A stretch of DNA of 20,378 bases from an uncultured Methylophaga sp. (GCA_947631375.1 CANRLD010000009.1:1-20378); one strand, 5' to 3'; counted from the stretch's first letter, positions 1 through 8,609 are shown. A program made the numbers and translations. The notes: generated by a model not told the origin, from the sequence alone.

Positions 1-250
1 CGTGCTCTATCAACCACTGTTGTAATTGTGAATTTGTCGTAATAGCGAGGTTGGCTTCAATTTCAGCGCGATCACAGCCATGGCGGATCATGCTGGAGTC
101 AGCGCGATCTCCCAGAACCAGTCCGAGCGCATCGACAAGAATGGACTTACCTGCACCCGTCTCGCCAGTGAGGGATGTCATGCCCGGTTTAAATGTTAAA
201 GCCAAATCCTCCACCACCGCCAGTTGGCGTACAGTCAACGCAGTCAGCAT
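1..250 (-). CDS. recN: DNA repair ATPase RecN, N-terminal fragment cut by window edge
   Basis: RecN is an SMC-like ATPase that acts in recombinational repair of double-strand breaks. Reading the minus strand from ATG 250-248 gives 83 codons that stay open to base 1. The product begins MLTALTVRQLAVVEDLALTF and has the Walker A motif GETGAGKS at residues 29-36, followed by ILVDALGLVLGDRADS, the characteristic RecN N-terminus. The coiled coil and the C-terminal Walker B half lie outside the window. The ATG sits inside the last codons of nadK (7-bp overlap), so the two genes are probably cotranscribed and translationally coupled; nadK next to recN is a common arrangement in this class. The gene looks intact as far as it can be read. 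Confidence 0.93.
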   Translation of the reverse strand, partial: MLTALTVRQLAVVEDLALTFKPGMTSLTGETGAGKSILVDALGLVLGDRADSSMIRHGCDRAEIEANLAITTNSQLQQWLIEH

Positions 251-1113
251 GTCAGTTTTCGGCCCCATTCAAGTTTGGCTCGCAAAATCGAGTAATGATC
301 ATGATCTTCAAGATGTAACAGATCGATGCGGTTCGGGTGGCGCTGGATGCGGATAGTGTCGCCGGGCCCTAACAGGTGTCCTGGCCGACCGTCGCAGGTG
401 ACAAGGGCTGATGTGCTGTTTTTTTCACTTAGTGTGATGTCAATAATACTGCTGGCAGCAACGACCAACGGACGGTTACTGAGGGTGTGGGGACAGACTG
501 AGGCTAATACGAGTGCGTCGAGATCTACATCAAGAATGGGGCCACCCGCCGACATCGCATAAGCCGTTGAGCCGGTCGGGGTCGCTATAACCAGACCATC
601 CGCTCGCTGACTGTTTAAAAACCGACCATTAATATGCGTTTCAAACTCAATCATGTGCAGGCCCTGATGTGAGTGCACTACGACATCATTCATGGCAATA
701 CTGATCGGCTGTTCAGCTTTATTTAAATGAGCTTGTAATAAAAAACGATTGTCATGGCGGTATTGGCCATCGAGAATACGACTGAGTTGTTTTTCAAGGT
801 TTTTCAGGGTGACATCGGCCAGAAAGCCTAATCGACCAACATTAATACCCACCACGGGTATGTCGAAGCCGGCAAGTGCGCGAGCGGCTGACAGCATGGT
901 GCCATCACCGCCAATTGCAACGGTTAGATCACAACTGGCAGGAAATTCGGCAATAGAAATCACTTCCAGATCCGGCAGAAAACGCATTGGTTCATTAGAA
1001 AAAATCTGTAATCCACGTGTCTGCAGAAATTTATTGACCTGAATAACGGCAGTTTCCACGACAGGATCATCTTTGCGGATAAACAGACCGATACGCTTAA
1101 ATGGATTATTCAT
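244..1113 (-). CDS. nadK: NAD kinase
   Basis: NadK phosphorylates NAD+ to NADP+ with ATP in the cytoplasm. The 289-residue product has the usual family length. It carries the GGDGT motif at residues 68-72, the NGRLGF-type stretch NVGRLGF near 91-97, and the TPTGSTAY...SAGGP signature at 178-192 that forms the NAD-binding region. The N-terminus MNNPFKRIGLF resembles known NadK starts, supporting ATG 1113-1111, although no strong Shine-Dalgarno sequence precedes it. The gene diverges from ndk across a 175-bp gap. Its 3' end overlaps the recN start by 7 bp, so nadK is the first gene of a nadK-recN unit here. No disruption is visible. Confidence 0.95.
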   Translation of the reverse strand: MNNPFKRIGLFIRKDDPVVETAVIQVNKFLQTRGLQIFSNEPMRFLPDLEVISIAEFPASCDLTVAIGGDGTMLSAARALAGFDIPVVGINVGRLGFLADVTLKNLEKQLSRILDGQYRHDNRFLLQAHLNKAEQPISIAMNDVVVHSHQGLHMIEFETHINGRFLNSQRADGLVIATPTGSTAYAMSAGGPILDVDLDALVLASVCPHTLSNRPLVVAASSIIDITLSEKNSTSALVTCDGRPGHLLGPGDTIRIQRHPNRIDLLHLEDHDHYSILRAKLEWGRKLTC

Positions 1114-1239
1114 TGATGAATGACACTTAGGTTAATCAAAAGTAGTCCATTGATGGTAATGGTTTTGTTGTCAAATCCAAAGCAAAATTGATTGCGTGAT
1201 AAAAACTCGCCGAACGCTACTATCACAGTAACGCATAGA

Positions 1240-1248
1240 TGTTAGAAT
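1240..1248 (+). promoter_or_regulatory. Probable ndk promoter (extended -10)
   Basis: The gap upstream of ndk contains TGtTAGAAT at 1240-1248, an extended -10 element matching the sigma-70 consensus TGnTATAAT at 8 of 9 positions counting n. It lies about 40 bp before the ndk ATG. No good -35 hexamer sits 17 bp upstream, as expected for an extended -10 promoter. A Shine-Dalgarno GAGGA at 1278-1282 follows at proper spacing. Transcription from here could serve ndk and the packed genes after it. Confidence 0.5.
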
Positions 1249-1288
1249 ATACGGATTTAATCCAACCCATTAATAACGAGGACACCTA

Positions 1289-1720
1289 ATGGCGACTGAA
1301 CGTACATTGTCAATTATCAAACCAGATGCGGTAGCAAAAAATGTTATCGGAGAAATTTACTCACGATTCGAAAAAGCAGGCCTGTCTGTTGTTGCTGCGC
1401 GGATGGTACACCTGTCGCAACAGCAAGCCGAAGGCTTCTATGCCGAACACAAGGAACGTCCATTTTTTGCGGATCTGGTCAGTTTTATGACTTCTGGTCC
1501 AGTAATGATTCAGGTGCTGGAAGGTGAAGCGGCTGTGATTAAACACCGGGATCTGATGGGGGCAACCAACCCTGCAGATGCAGCTCCAGGAACGATTCGT
1601 GCTGATTTCGCGCAAAGTATTGATGAAAATGCTGTGCATGGTTCAGACTCGGCCGAAAGTGCTGCACGTGAGATTGCCTACTTCTTCACCGACGATCAAT
1701 TGTGCGCACGCACCCGTTAA
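1289..1720 (+). CDS. ndk: Nucleoside diphosphate kinase
   Basis: Ndk transfers the gamma phosphate between nucleoside triphosphates and diphosphates through a phosphohistidine intermediate, balancing NTP and dNTP pools in the cytoplasm. The 143-residue product has the family's standard length. It starts MATERTLSIIKPDAV with the conserved Lys-Pro-Asp at 11-13 and carries the active-site histidine H117 in the signature NAVHGSDS. The start ATG is preceded by GAGGA with a 6-nt spacer. It heads the conserved ndk-rlmN-pilF-rodZ-ispG-hisS series. The C-terminal tail is slightly unusual but nothing is missing. Confidence 0.97.
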   Translation: MATERTLSIIKPDAVAKNVIGEIYSRFEKAGLSVVAARMVHLSQQQAEGFYAEHKERPFFADLVSFMTSGPVMIQVLEGEAAVIKHRDLMGATNPADAAPGTIRADFAQSIDENAVHGSDSAESAAREIAYFFTDDQLCARTR

Positions 1721-1735
1721 TTTTTTCATAACCTA

Positions 1736-2842
1736 ATGACCACTGCATTGACCAATTTACTTGGTTTGGACCTGAAAGGTCTGGAAGGGTTTTTCGCCGA
1801 AATAGGTGAGAAACCCTTTCGTGCACGTCAGTTATTACAATGGATTCACCAGTATCGCGTCACTGATTTTGCGTTGATGAGCAATTTAAGCAAGACGTTA
1901 CGTGAAAAACTTGCGCAGATTGCAGAAATCCGGGTGCCTGAAGTATTGCATGAGCATATTTCAAAAGATGGCACAAGAAAGTGGATCATCAAAATGGATG
2001 GAGACAATGCAATTGAAACCGTCTTTATTCCAGAGAATGGCCGTGGAACATTGTGTGTGTCATCGCAAGTTGGTTGCGCCCTGACATGCACGTTTTGTTC
2101 AACAGGACAACAGGGATTTAACCGTAATTTAAGTTCAGCCGAGATCATCGCTCAGTTATGGATCGCCAACGAAGCCTTGGGCAAGGATCCAAAAGGTCAT
2201 CGCGTGGTGACCAATGTGGTCATGATGGGAATGGGCGAACCGTTAGCCAATTACAACAATGTGATTGCCGCGATGAACTTGATGCGTGACGATAATGGTT
2301 ATGGTATTTCGTGGCGCCGCTTGACACTGAGTACGTCAGGAATGGTGCCAATGATTGATCGCCTGAAACAAGACTGTCATGTCAGTCTGGCGATTTCGTT
2401 GCACGCTGCCAATGATACGTTGCGCAGCGAAATTATCCCGTTAAATGATAAATATCCGATAGCCGAATTACTGGCGGCGTGTAAACGTTATGTTTCGGGC
2501 GAACAGCAGCGCCGCCATATTACCGTTGAATACGTGATGCTGGCCGGAGTGAACGACTCGCCGCAAGATGCCCGGGATTTAATAGGCCTGCTCAAAGACA
2601 TTCCAAGTAAAATTAATCTGATTCCGTTTAATCCATTTCCCGGTACAGATTATCGCTGTTCATCGAAAACGGTAATTAACCGTTTTAAAGAACAATTGAT
2701 GACAGCCGGCCTGGTGACCACGGTGCGAAAAACCCGTGGGGATGATATTGTGGCAGCCTGTGGGCAATTGGCTGGTGAGGTACAGGATAAGACTCGCCGT
2801 ACACAGAAGCCAATTGAACGAGAGGTTGTTTTCGTCCGATGA
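1736..2842 (+). CDS. rlmN: Dual-specificity 23S rRNA/tRNA adenine C2-methyltransferase RlmN
   Basis: RlmN is a radical-SAM enzyme that methylates C2 of A2503 in 23S rRNA and A37 in some tRNAs. The 368-residue product has the radical-SAM cluster motif CxxxCxxC as C114, C118 and C121 (GCALTCTFCSTGQQG), and the C-terminal catalytic cysteine C342 in GDDIVAACGQL that forms the methyl-carrying intermediate. It begins 15 nt after the ndk stop. Its stop codon overlaps the next ATG in an ATGA junction, so translation into pilF is coupled. Family length, motifs and neighbourhood all agree, and the reading frame is intact. Confidence 0.96.
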   Translation: MTTALTNLLGLDLKGLEGFFAEIGEKPFRARQLLQWIHQYRVTDFALMSNLSKTLREKLAQIAEIRVPEVLHEHISKDGTRKWIIKMDGDNAIETVFIPENGRGTLCVSSQVGCALTCTFCSTGQQGFNRNLSSAEIIAQLWIANEALGKDPKGHRVVTNVVMMGMGEPLANYNNVIAAMNLMRDDNGYGISWRRLTLSTSGMVPMIDRLKQDCHVSLAISLHAANDTLRSEIIPLNDKYPIAELLAACKRYVSGEQQRRHITVEYVMLAGVNDSPQDARDLIGLLKDIPSKINLIPFNPFPGTDYRCSSKTVINRFKEQLMTAGLVTTVRKTRGDDIVAACGQLAGEVQDKTRRTQKPIEREVVFVR

Positions 2843-3581
2843 GTGGTTATTGCAAGGCAAGTTTACTGGTTGGGGCTATCGTTATACTGACAGCCTGTAC
2901 CTCAACCGGAACACGGGAATACATTGGACCGGATGCCAAAGCCGCTGAGCTGAATATGCAGCTGGGGTTAAGCTATCTGCAGAGTGGCGATTACAAAATT
3001 GCCATGGATAAGCTGGATAAGGCGTTGAAACAAAACCCGAACTTGCCCAGCGCGCACAATACAATAGCCTTGCTGTAAAAGCCGAAAAGCATTTCAGGGA
3101 GGCAGTTAACAGAGCGCCTCAATATTCAGAGGCACAAAACAACTATGGTGTGTTTTTGTGCCAGCAAGGTAAATATGAACAGGCAGAACAACGCTTTCTA
3201 AAGGCAGTAGATAACCCGCTTTACCAGAGTGCGGCGATGGCCTATGAGAATGCGGGATTATGTACACGTGAAATTCCAGATGTGGTGAAAGCGGAAGGGT
3301 ATTTCAGACGCGCCCTGCAAATTAACCCTGGTTTAAGCAAGTCGTTAATAGGAATGGCTGATTTGAGTTATGCGCAACAAAACTATCTGCAGGCGCGTGC
3401 TTATGTACAGCGTTTTAACGATGTCTCACCGTGGACGTCTCAGGCATTGCTGACGGCAATCAAAACAGAGTCAAAACTTGGTAATCAGGATGCTGTCTCC
3501 AGCTATATATTAATTATGCGTGCACGTTTCCCGGACTCCGATGAAATGCGTTTAGCCAATGAGGGGGTTGATAGACTATGA
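2839..3581 (+). pseudogene. pilF: Type IV pilus biogenesis/stability lipoprotein PilF (PilW), frame-broken
   Basis: PilF (PilW) is an outer-membrane TPR lipoprotein that helps assemble the PilQ secretin. The first frame (2839-3078) encodes a lipoprotein signal peptide with lipobox LTAC, Cys at residue 20, then TPR sequence up to SAHNTIALL and a TAA stop. The second frame resumes at about 3075 (VKAEKHFREAV, then NNYGVFLCQQGKYEQAEQRF) and runs to 3581. Comparing the TPR spacing with remembered PilF proteins suggests about 7 residues plus one base, about 22 nt, are missing near 3075-3078. Restoring 22 nt would give about 254 residues, the normal length. ATGA overlaps link it to rlmN upstream and rodZ downstream, in the family's usual place. 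A real mutation or a sequence error are both possible. Confidence 0.88.
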
Positions 3582-4501
3582 CGGAAAGTCATACAGAAGA
3601 ACCGAGCATTGTTTCAACATCCAGTGATGTGGGCAAACGTCTACGTGATACGCGTGAAGCAAACAATATATCGGTAATCGATGCGGCTGCTCAATTAAGA
3701 GTAACACGCGATGCAATTCATCATCTTGAAACCCAGCAATGGGACAAGTTACACGGCCGCACCTATGCCCGTGGTTACTTTTTGAGCTACGTCAAGTTTT
3801 TAGGCTTACCGCAAGATGAAATGATGGCCGGCTTTAACCTTGAGTTTGATGAGGTTGAAAATGAGCGGCACTCACATGCTCCTGTCCAGCCGCTGAAACC
3901 GGTACGCAACAGCTTCCCGTGGTTACCGGTTAGTTTGTTGCTGGCAGTTCTTGTCGTTGGCTGGTTTGGCTTTCAGCAGTGGCAGGCATCAAAGAGCGTT
4001 GCCGTGGATAGTGAAGCTGATACCTCCGATTATCCGATGATTGAACCGTTGGAGCCGGAAGAAACCATTGAACACACAAGTAGTATTGCACCGATTCCGG
4101 TAATGTCTGCTGGTGAGTTGTCCTTTGAAGATAATAGTGCTGCAGCGTCGATTACTGATGACAGTACGACAGCAGAGACAGCTGAGTCAGCAGCAAATAT
4201 CACAGAGTCCGTTGCAGCGACAGAGGTAATGGAAGAAGCCGCTGTTGAGAGCGGGCATAAAACGATCATCATCGGTTTAGCTGCGGATTGCTGGGTGGAA
4301 GTACGTGATGCCTCGCAGCAAGTCTTGATAAGCCGTGTGGTACGTGGCGGTAATACTGTTGAGCTGGCGGGCGAGGCACCATTGCAGGTTTCGCTTGGCC
4401 AAGCGAATGCTGCTTCCATCCGGTTTGATGGAGACATTGTTGATATTACGCAATATACCCGTGGCAATGTTGCACGCTTTACCTTGGGAGCTGCGTCTTA
4501 A
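3578..4501 (+). CDS. rodZ: RodZ-like helix-turn-helix membrane protein
   Basis: RodZ links MreB to the rod-shape elongation machinery at the inner membrane. The 307-residue product has a Cro/XRE-type helix-turn-helix domain at about residues 18-82 (VGKRLRDTREANNIS, ending in YVKFLGL). A single transmembrane helix follows at about 114-132 (WLPVSLLLAVLVVGWFGF). Next comes a low-complexity acidic, Ser/Thr/Ala/Glu-rich periplasmic linker at about 140-225 and a C-terminal DUF4115-type beta domain (ADCWVEVRDASQQVL onward). This architecture is that of RodZ, type II orientation with the HTH in the cytoplasm. It overlaps pilF by ATGA and shares one base with the ispG start (TAATG). The linker is poorly conserved, as is usual in the family. 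Confidence 0.9.
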   Translation: MTESHTEEPSIVSTSSDVGKRLRDTREANNISVIDAAAQLRVTRDAIHHLETQQWDKLHGRTYARGYFLSYVKFLGLPQDEMMAGFNLEFDEVENERHSHAPVQPLKPVRNSFPWLPVSLLLAVLVVGWFGFQQWQASKSVAVDSEADTSDYPMIEPLEPEETIEHTSSIAPIPVMSAGELSFEDNSAAASITDDSTTAETAESAANITESVAATEVMEEAAVESGHKTIIIGLAADCWVEVRDASQQVLISRVVRGGNTVELAGEAPLQVSLGQANAASIRFDGDIVDITQYTRGNVARFTLGAAS

Positions 4502-5619
4502 TGCAAACGTTTTCATCTATTAAACGCAGAAAATCGCGGCAAATCATGGTTGGAAATGTTCCCGTAGGCGGCGATGCGCCAATTGCGGTGCAAAGCATGA
4601 CCAATACGCAAACAACAGACGTGGCTGCCACGGTTGAACAAATTCAACGTTTACGAAGTGTTGGTGCTGATTTAGTGCGTGTTTCTGTGCCGACAATGGA
4701 TGCTGCCGAAGCCTTTGGTGAAATTAAAAAGCAAGTCGATATACCGCTGATTGCTGACATTCATTTTGACTACAAAATTGCGTTGCGCGTCGCCGAATTA
4801 GGCGTAGATTGCTTGCGAATTAATCCGGGCAATATCGGCCGGGAAGATCGTGTACGTGCTGTGGTAGACAAGGCGCGTGATTACGGCATTCCTATTCGCA
4901 TCGGTGTTAATGCCGGTTCGTTGGAAAAAGAGCTGCAAAAAAAATATGGCGAACCGACGCCTGAAGCACTGGTTGAATCAGCCTTACGGCATATTGATAT
5001 TCTGGATCGGCTGAACTTCGCTGACTTTAAAGTCAGCCTCAAAGCCTCTGATGTTTTTATGACTGTTCATGCGTATCGCAAACTTGCCGATCAAATTGAA
5101 CAGCCCTTGCATCTGGGTATAACGGAAGCAGGCAGCTTGCGCAGCGGTGCCGTCAAGTCCGCGATAGGCCTTGGTATGCTGCTGGCTGAAGGTATTGGCG
5201 ATACGATAAGGGTTTCTCTGGCAGCTGATCCTGTTGAAGAAATCCGCGTTGGTTTTGATATTTTAAAAAGTCTGCGGATCCGCAACAAAGGCGTTAACCT
5301 GATTGCCTGTCCATCCTGCTCCAGACAGGAGTTTGATGTGATTGCAACGGTAAATGCGCTTGAGGCCCGGCTGGAAGATATTATCGAGCCGATGGATGTT
5401 GCGGTGATTGGTTGCGTCGTTAATGGTCCCGGTGAGGCGAAAGAGGCAGCAATTGGTTTGACTGGCGGCTCACCCAATTTGTTATACCGCGATGGCAAGC
5501 CTCATCACAAACTGGACAATGCTTCCCTGGTCGATGCGCTGGAAAAAGAGATACGCCAACGCATTGCTATGCGCACGGAACAACCCGAAAAATTAATCCC
5601 GATAAAGGACATAAGTTAA
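4501..5619 (+). CDS. ispG: 4-hydroxy-3-methylbut-2-enyl diphosphate synthase (flavodoxin), IspG
   Basis: IspG (GcpE) reduces the cyclic diphosphate MEcPP to HMBPP in the MEP isoprenoid pathway, using a [4Fe-4S] cluster. The 372-residue product has the three cluster cysteines C270 and C273 (IACPSCSRQEFD) and C305 (GCVVNGPGEA), at the same numbers as in E. coli IspG. The N-terminal TIM barrel begins with VGNVPVGGDAPIAVQSMTNT. The start ATG overlaps the rodZ stop by one base. hisS starts 2 nt after its stop, so the two are translationally linked. The gene is intact and its position between rodZ and hisS is the standard one. Confidence 0.97.
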   Translation: MQTFSSIKRRKSRQIMVGNVPVGGDAPIAVQSMTNTQTTDVAATVEQIQRLRSVGADLVRVSVPTMDAAEAFGEIKKQVDIPLIADIHFDYKIALRVAELGVDCLRINPGNIGREDRVRAVVDKARDYGIPIRIGVNAGSLEKELQKKYGEPTPEALVESALRHIDILDRLNFADFKVSLKASDVFMTVHAYRKLADQIEQPLHLGITEAGSLRSGAVKSAIGLGMLLAEGIGDTIRVSLAADPVEEIRVGFDILKSLRIRNKGVNLIACPSCSRQEFDVIATVNALEARLEDIIEPMDVAVIGCVVNGPGEAKEAAIGLTGGSPNLLYRDGKPHHKLDNASLVDALEKEIRQRIAMRTEQPEKLIPIKDIS

Positions 5620-5621
5620 AG

Positions 5622-6887
5622 GTGACAGAGATTATCCGTTCTGTTCGGGGAATGAATGACATTCTCCCGCAAATGACGCCATACTGGCAGGCTGTTGAAG
5701 CCACTCTCAAGCGGGTTCTTGGTAGTTATGGTTATCAGGAAATACGTTTGCCAATAGTGGAGAAAACGGAGTTATTTAAACGCTCCATCGGTGAAGTAAC
5801 CGATATTGTCGAAAAGGAAATGTACACCTTCGATGATCGTAATGGTGATAGCCTGACCTTGCGTCCGGAAGGTACTGCCGGCTGTGTCAGGGCGGCTATG
5901 GAACACGGTCTGTTTAACCAGCAGCAACGCCTCTGGTATATGGGGCCAATGTTTCGTCATGAACGTCCACAAAAGGGCCGATATCGCCAGTTTCATCAGC
6001 TGGGTGTTGAAGCATATGGCTTCAGCGGACCGGATATGGACGCTGAAATGATCATCTTGACTGCCAGGTTATGGAAAAGCCTGGGGCTGAAAGATATTCA
6101 CCTTCAGCTCAACTCGCTGGGCAGCATTGAAGCGCGTCTCGCATACAGGGAACGGCTGATTAGTTACTATCAGGCGAATCATCAGCAGCTTGATGATGAC
6201 AGTCAGCGGCGGTTATTGACCAATCCATTACGGATCCTTGATAGCAAAAACCCGGACATGCAGGCGCTCAATGAGGCAGCACCGAAGTTGATTGATTTTC
6301 TTGATGCGGAGTCTGCAATCCATTTTGAAACCTTGTGTAACACCTTGCGGGCTGCCGGGGTCGCATTTGAAATTAATCCCCGCCTGGTGCGCGGTCTGGA
6401 TTATTACGGGCAGACGGTTTTTGAATGGGTAACCGATCAGTTGGGCGCGCAGGGTACGGTTTGTGCCGGTGGGCGTTATGATGGTCTGGTTGAGCAGCTG
6501 GGTGGTAAGTCTGCTTCTGCTATTGGTTTTGCTATAGGACTGGAGCGTCTCATTGCCTTGTTGGAGGCTAATGGTGTTTTGCCCGATACACCAGCACCGG
6601 ATGCTTACTTGGTAGCTGTTGGTGATGCAGCGGTTACCCAGTCATTATTATTGGCAGAAAGTCTCAGAGATCAGTTACCGGAGCTACGCTTGATCAGCCA
6701 TTGTGGTGGTGGTAGTTTTAAAAGCCAATTTAAGCGGGCAGATCGTAGTGGGGCACGCTGGACCTTAATTCTTGGAGACGAAGAAGTCGCGCAACAAACC
6801 ATTGGCATCAAAACTATGGCAACTGGTGAACAACAAACACTACCTTGGTCTGAGTTAGGCGCTTTTCTCTCAACAAATCATCGTTAA
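5622..6887 (+). CDS. hisS: Histidine--tRNA ligase
   Basis: HisS is a class II aminoacyl-tRNA synthetase that charges tRNA-His. The 421-residue product starts at a GTG. An AAGGAC about 12 nt upstream, and the match of the N-terminus (RSVRGMNDILP) to known HisRS proteins, support this start. Visible motifs are RPEGT at 81-85, motif 2 FRHERPQKGRYRQFHQ at 111-126, the histidine-A motif RGLDYYGQTVFEW at 257-269, and motif 3 IGFAIGLERL at 301-310. An anticodon-binding domain fills the C-terminus. It follows ispG with a 2-nt gap. In most relatives hisS is followed by yfgM, bamB and der, but here pgi comes next. Confidence 0.97.
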   Translation: MTEIIRSVRGMNDILPQMTPYWQAVEATLKRVLGSYGYQEIRLPIVEKTELFKRSIGEVTDIVEKEMYTFDDRNGDSLTLRPEGTAGCVRAAMEHGLFNQQQRLWYMGPMFRHERPQKGRYRQFHQLGVEAYGFSGPDMDAEMIILTARLWKSLGLKDIHLQLNSLGSIEARLAYRERLISYYQANHQQLDDDSQRRLLTNPLRILDSKNPDMQALNEAAPKLIDFLDAESAIHFETLCNTLRAAGVAFEINPRLVRGLDYYGQTVFEWVTDQLGAQGTVCAGGRYDGLVEQLGGKSASAIGFAIGLERLIALLEANGVLPDTPAPDAYLVAVGDAAVTQSLLLAESLRDQLPELRLISHCGGGSFKSQFKRADRSGARWTLILGDEEVAQQTIGIKTMATGEQQTLPWSELGAFLSTNHR

Positions 6888-6911
6888 CTATTAACAAAAA
6901 TAAGTAAAAAT

Positions 6912-8549
6912 ATGACGCCACTAAATATCGCCGAATGGCAATCGCTGGATAGACACTATTCCGATACCAAAGACCTGTCAATGCGTGAGGAATTTGCGTT
7001 CGATTCGGATCGTTTTGAGCGTTTCAGCCTGCGCTCAGGAGATCTATTGCTGGACTACTCTAAAAACAGAATTACCCAGGATACGATTCAGAAGCTGGTT
7101 GCACTGGCTGAAGCAGTGGATTTGCAGCAGTGGATTGAACGGATGTTCAGTGGCGAGCAAATCAATCATACTGAACAGCGTGCAGTACTGCATACAGCGT
7201 TGAGAAACCGTTCAAACACACCAGTGATGGTGAATGGGCAGAACGTCATGCCGCGGGTCAATATGGTGCTGGATAAAATGACCGCCTTTTGTGAGAAGGT
7301 ACATAGCGGTCAATGGCTGGGCTTCTCTGGCAAAAAAGTTACTGACATAATTAATATTGGTATTGGTGGTTCCGACCTGGGACCAGCGATGATTTGTGAT
7401 GCGCTGAAACCCTACGCCATAGACGGGATGCGGGTACATTTTGTCTCAAATGTCGATGGTACTGATCTGAGTACGACACTGCAAAGTTTAAACCCGGAAA
7501 CGAGCTTGTTTGTGGTGGCTTCAAAAACCTTTACCACGCAGGAAACAATCACCAACGCGCAATCAGCGCGTAACTGGTTTTTGAAAACAGCGACCCAGGC
7601 CGATGTTGCCAAACATTTTGTCGCGGTGTCGACCAACGCAAAAGAAGTTGCCAGGTTTGGCATTGATACGGCCAATATGTTTGAAATATGGGATTGGGTC
7701 GGAGGTCGCTACTCCTTGTGGAGTGCGATTGGTCTGCCGATCGCCTTATATGTCGGGATGGAAAATTTTATGCGGCTGCTGGATGGCGGGCATGAAATGG
7801 ACAAACATTTCCGCAATCAGCCGCTGGCTGAAAATATGCCGGTGATTATGGGCTTGCTAGGCATCTGGTATATCAACTTTTTTGATGCCCAGACGCACGC
7901 CATTGTCCCGTATGATCATTCATTAGCGCGTTTTCCAAGCCATATGCAGCAACTGGATATGGAGAGCAACGGCAAGTTTATTAATCGGCAGGGCGCACGG
8001 GTAAGCTATAAAACCGGCCCGGTGATCTGGGGAACGCCCGGCACTAACGGCCAACATGCCTATTTTCAGTTGATTCATCAGGGCACTCAGTTGATTCCGG
8101 TCGATTTTCTGTTACCGGTCAACAGCCATTACCCGGAGTGTGAGCATCAATCCATTTTGTTGGCGAACGGCCTGGCACAGGCTGAAGCGTTAATGAAAGG
8201 AAAGACAGCCGAAGAAGTAAGGGAAGAGCTGATCAAGGCAGGTTATGAAGGGCTGGAACTGGACGAGTTATTGCCGCATAAGGTTTTTCCAGGTAACCGG
8301 CCAAGTAATGTCTTGCTGTTTCCTAAATTAACACCGGAAATTCTGGGGCAGTTGATTGCCTTGTATGAACACAAGATTTTTGTTCAGGGTGTGATTTGGA
8401 ATATCAATTCATTTGATCAATGGGGCGTAGAGCTTGGAAAGCAATTAGCGAAAGCCATTTTGCCGGATCTGAAAAGCAATGCCGAGATTTCTGCTCATGA
8501 TAGTTCAACCACAGAACTGATTCGGCTGATACGGAATTTACGCCAGTAA
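6912..8549 (+). CDS. pgi: Glucose-6-phosphate isomerase
   Basis: Pgi interconverts glucose-6-phosphate and fructose-6-phosphate in glycolysis, gluconeogenesis and glycogen supply. The 545-residue product matches the long bacterial/eukaryotic PGI type. Key residues are the phosphate-binding SKTFTTQET at 204-212, the signature GGRYSLWSAIGLPIAL at 264-279, the catalytic base E351 in MESNGK, H382 in GTNGQHAYFQ, and K510 in SFDQWGVELGK. It starts 24 nt after hisS on the same strand with only a weak ribosome site, so it may be read through from the hisS transcript. Its position beside the glycogen genes fits a role in feeding hexose phosphate into ADP-glucose synthesis. It ends at a strong hairpin shared with convergent glgB. 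Confidence 0.97.
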   Translation: MTPLNIAEWQSLDRHYSDTKDLSMREEFAFDSDRFERFSLRSGDLLLDYSKNRITQDTIQKLVALAEAVDLQQWIERMFSGEQINHTEQRAVLHTALRNRSNTPVMVNGQNVMPRVNMVLDKMTAFCEKVHSGQWLGFSGKKVTDIINIGIGGSDLGPAMICDALKPYAIDGMRVHFVSNVDGTDLSTTLQSLNPETSLFVVASKTFTTQETITNAQSARNWFLKTATQADVAKHFVAVSTNAKEVARFGIDTANMFEIWDWVGGRYSLWSAIGLPIALYVGMENFMRLLDGGHEMDKHFRNQPLAENMPVIMGLLGIWYINFFDAQTHAIVPYDHSLARFPSHMQQLDMESNGKFINRQGARVSYKTGPVIWGTPGTNGQHAYFQLIHQGTQLIPVDFLLPVNSHYPECEHQSILLANGLAQAEALMKGKTAEEVREELIKAGYEGLELDELLPHKVFPGNRPSNVLLFPKLTPEILGQLIALYEHKIFVQGVIWNINSFDQWGVELGKQLAKAILPDLKSNAEISAHDSSTTELIRLIRNLRQ

Positions 8550-8555
8550 CGTGTA

Positions 8556-8588
8556 GATGGCTGATGTCCGTACATGGCATCAGCCATC
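8556..8588. terminator. Perfect 11-bp hairpin between convergent pgi and glgB
   Basis: Arms GATGGCTGATG (8556-8566) and CATCAGCCATC (8578-8588) pair perfectly around an 11-nt loop in which two further G-C pairs can form. It starts 6 bp after the pgi stop and lies between two converging genes, so a bidirectional transcription end is the natural reading. It lacks a clear U tract on either strand, so a classical Rho-independent mechanism is uncertain. Confidence 0.55.
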
Positions 8589-8591
8589 ATT

Positions 8592-8609
8592 AAAACGCTA
8601 ATGCGTTTT
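8592..8609. terminator. Second small hairpin overlapping the glgB stop
   Basis: AAAACGC (8592-8598), loop TAAT, GCGTTTT (8603-8609) form a 7-bp stem with A and T runs on its outer sides. That is the shape of a weak bidirectional terminator. It includes the glgB stop codon and follows the larger hairpin by 3 bp. Only three G-C pairs support it, so it may merely assist the neighbouring hairpin. Confidence 0.3.

Noticed and set aside
1169..1174. TTGACA on the minus strand upstream of nadK as a -35 box
   Set aside because: No acceptable -10 hexamer lies 15-19 bp downstream on that strand, so a nadK promoter is not called.
3070..3085. Programmed ribosomal frameshift in pilF
   Set aside because: No slippery heptamer fits and residues are missing from the TPR, which frameshifting alone would not restore; deletion or error is simpler.
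4030..4467. Long open frame of 145 codons on the minus strand inside rodZ
   Set aside because: It is antisense to the rodZ linker and C-terminal domain, has no recognisable domain, and the rodZ frame explains the sequence.
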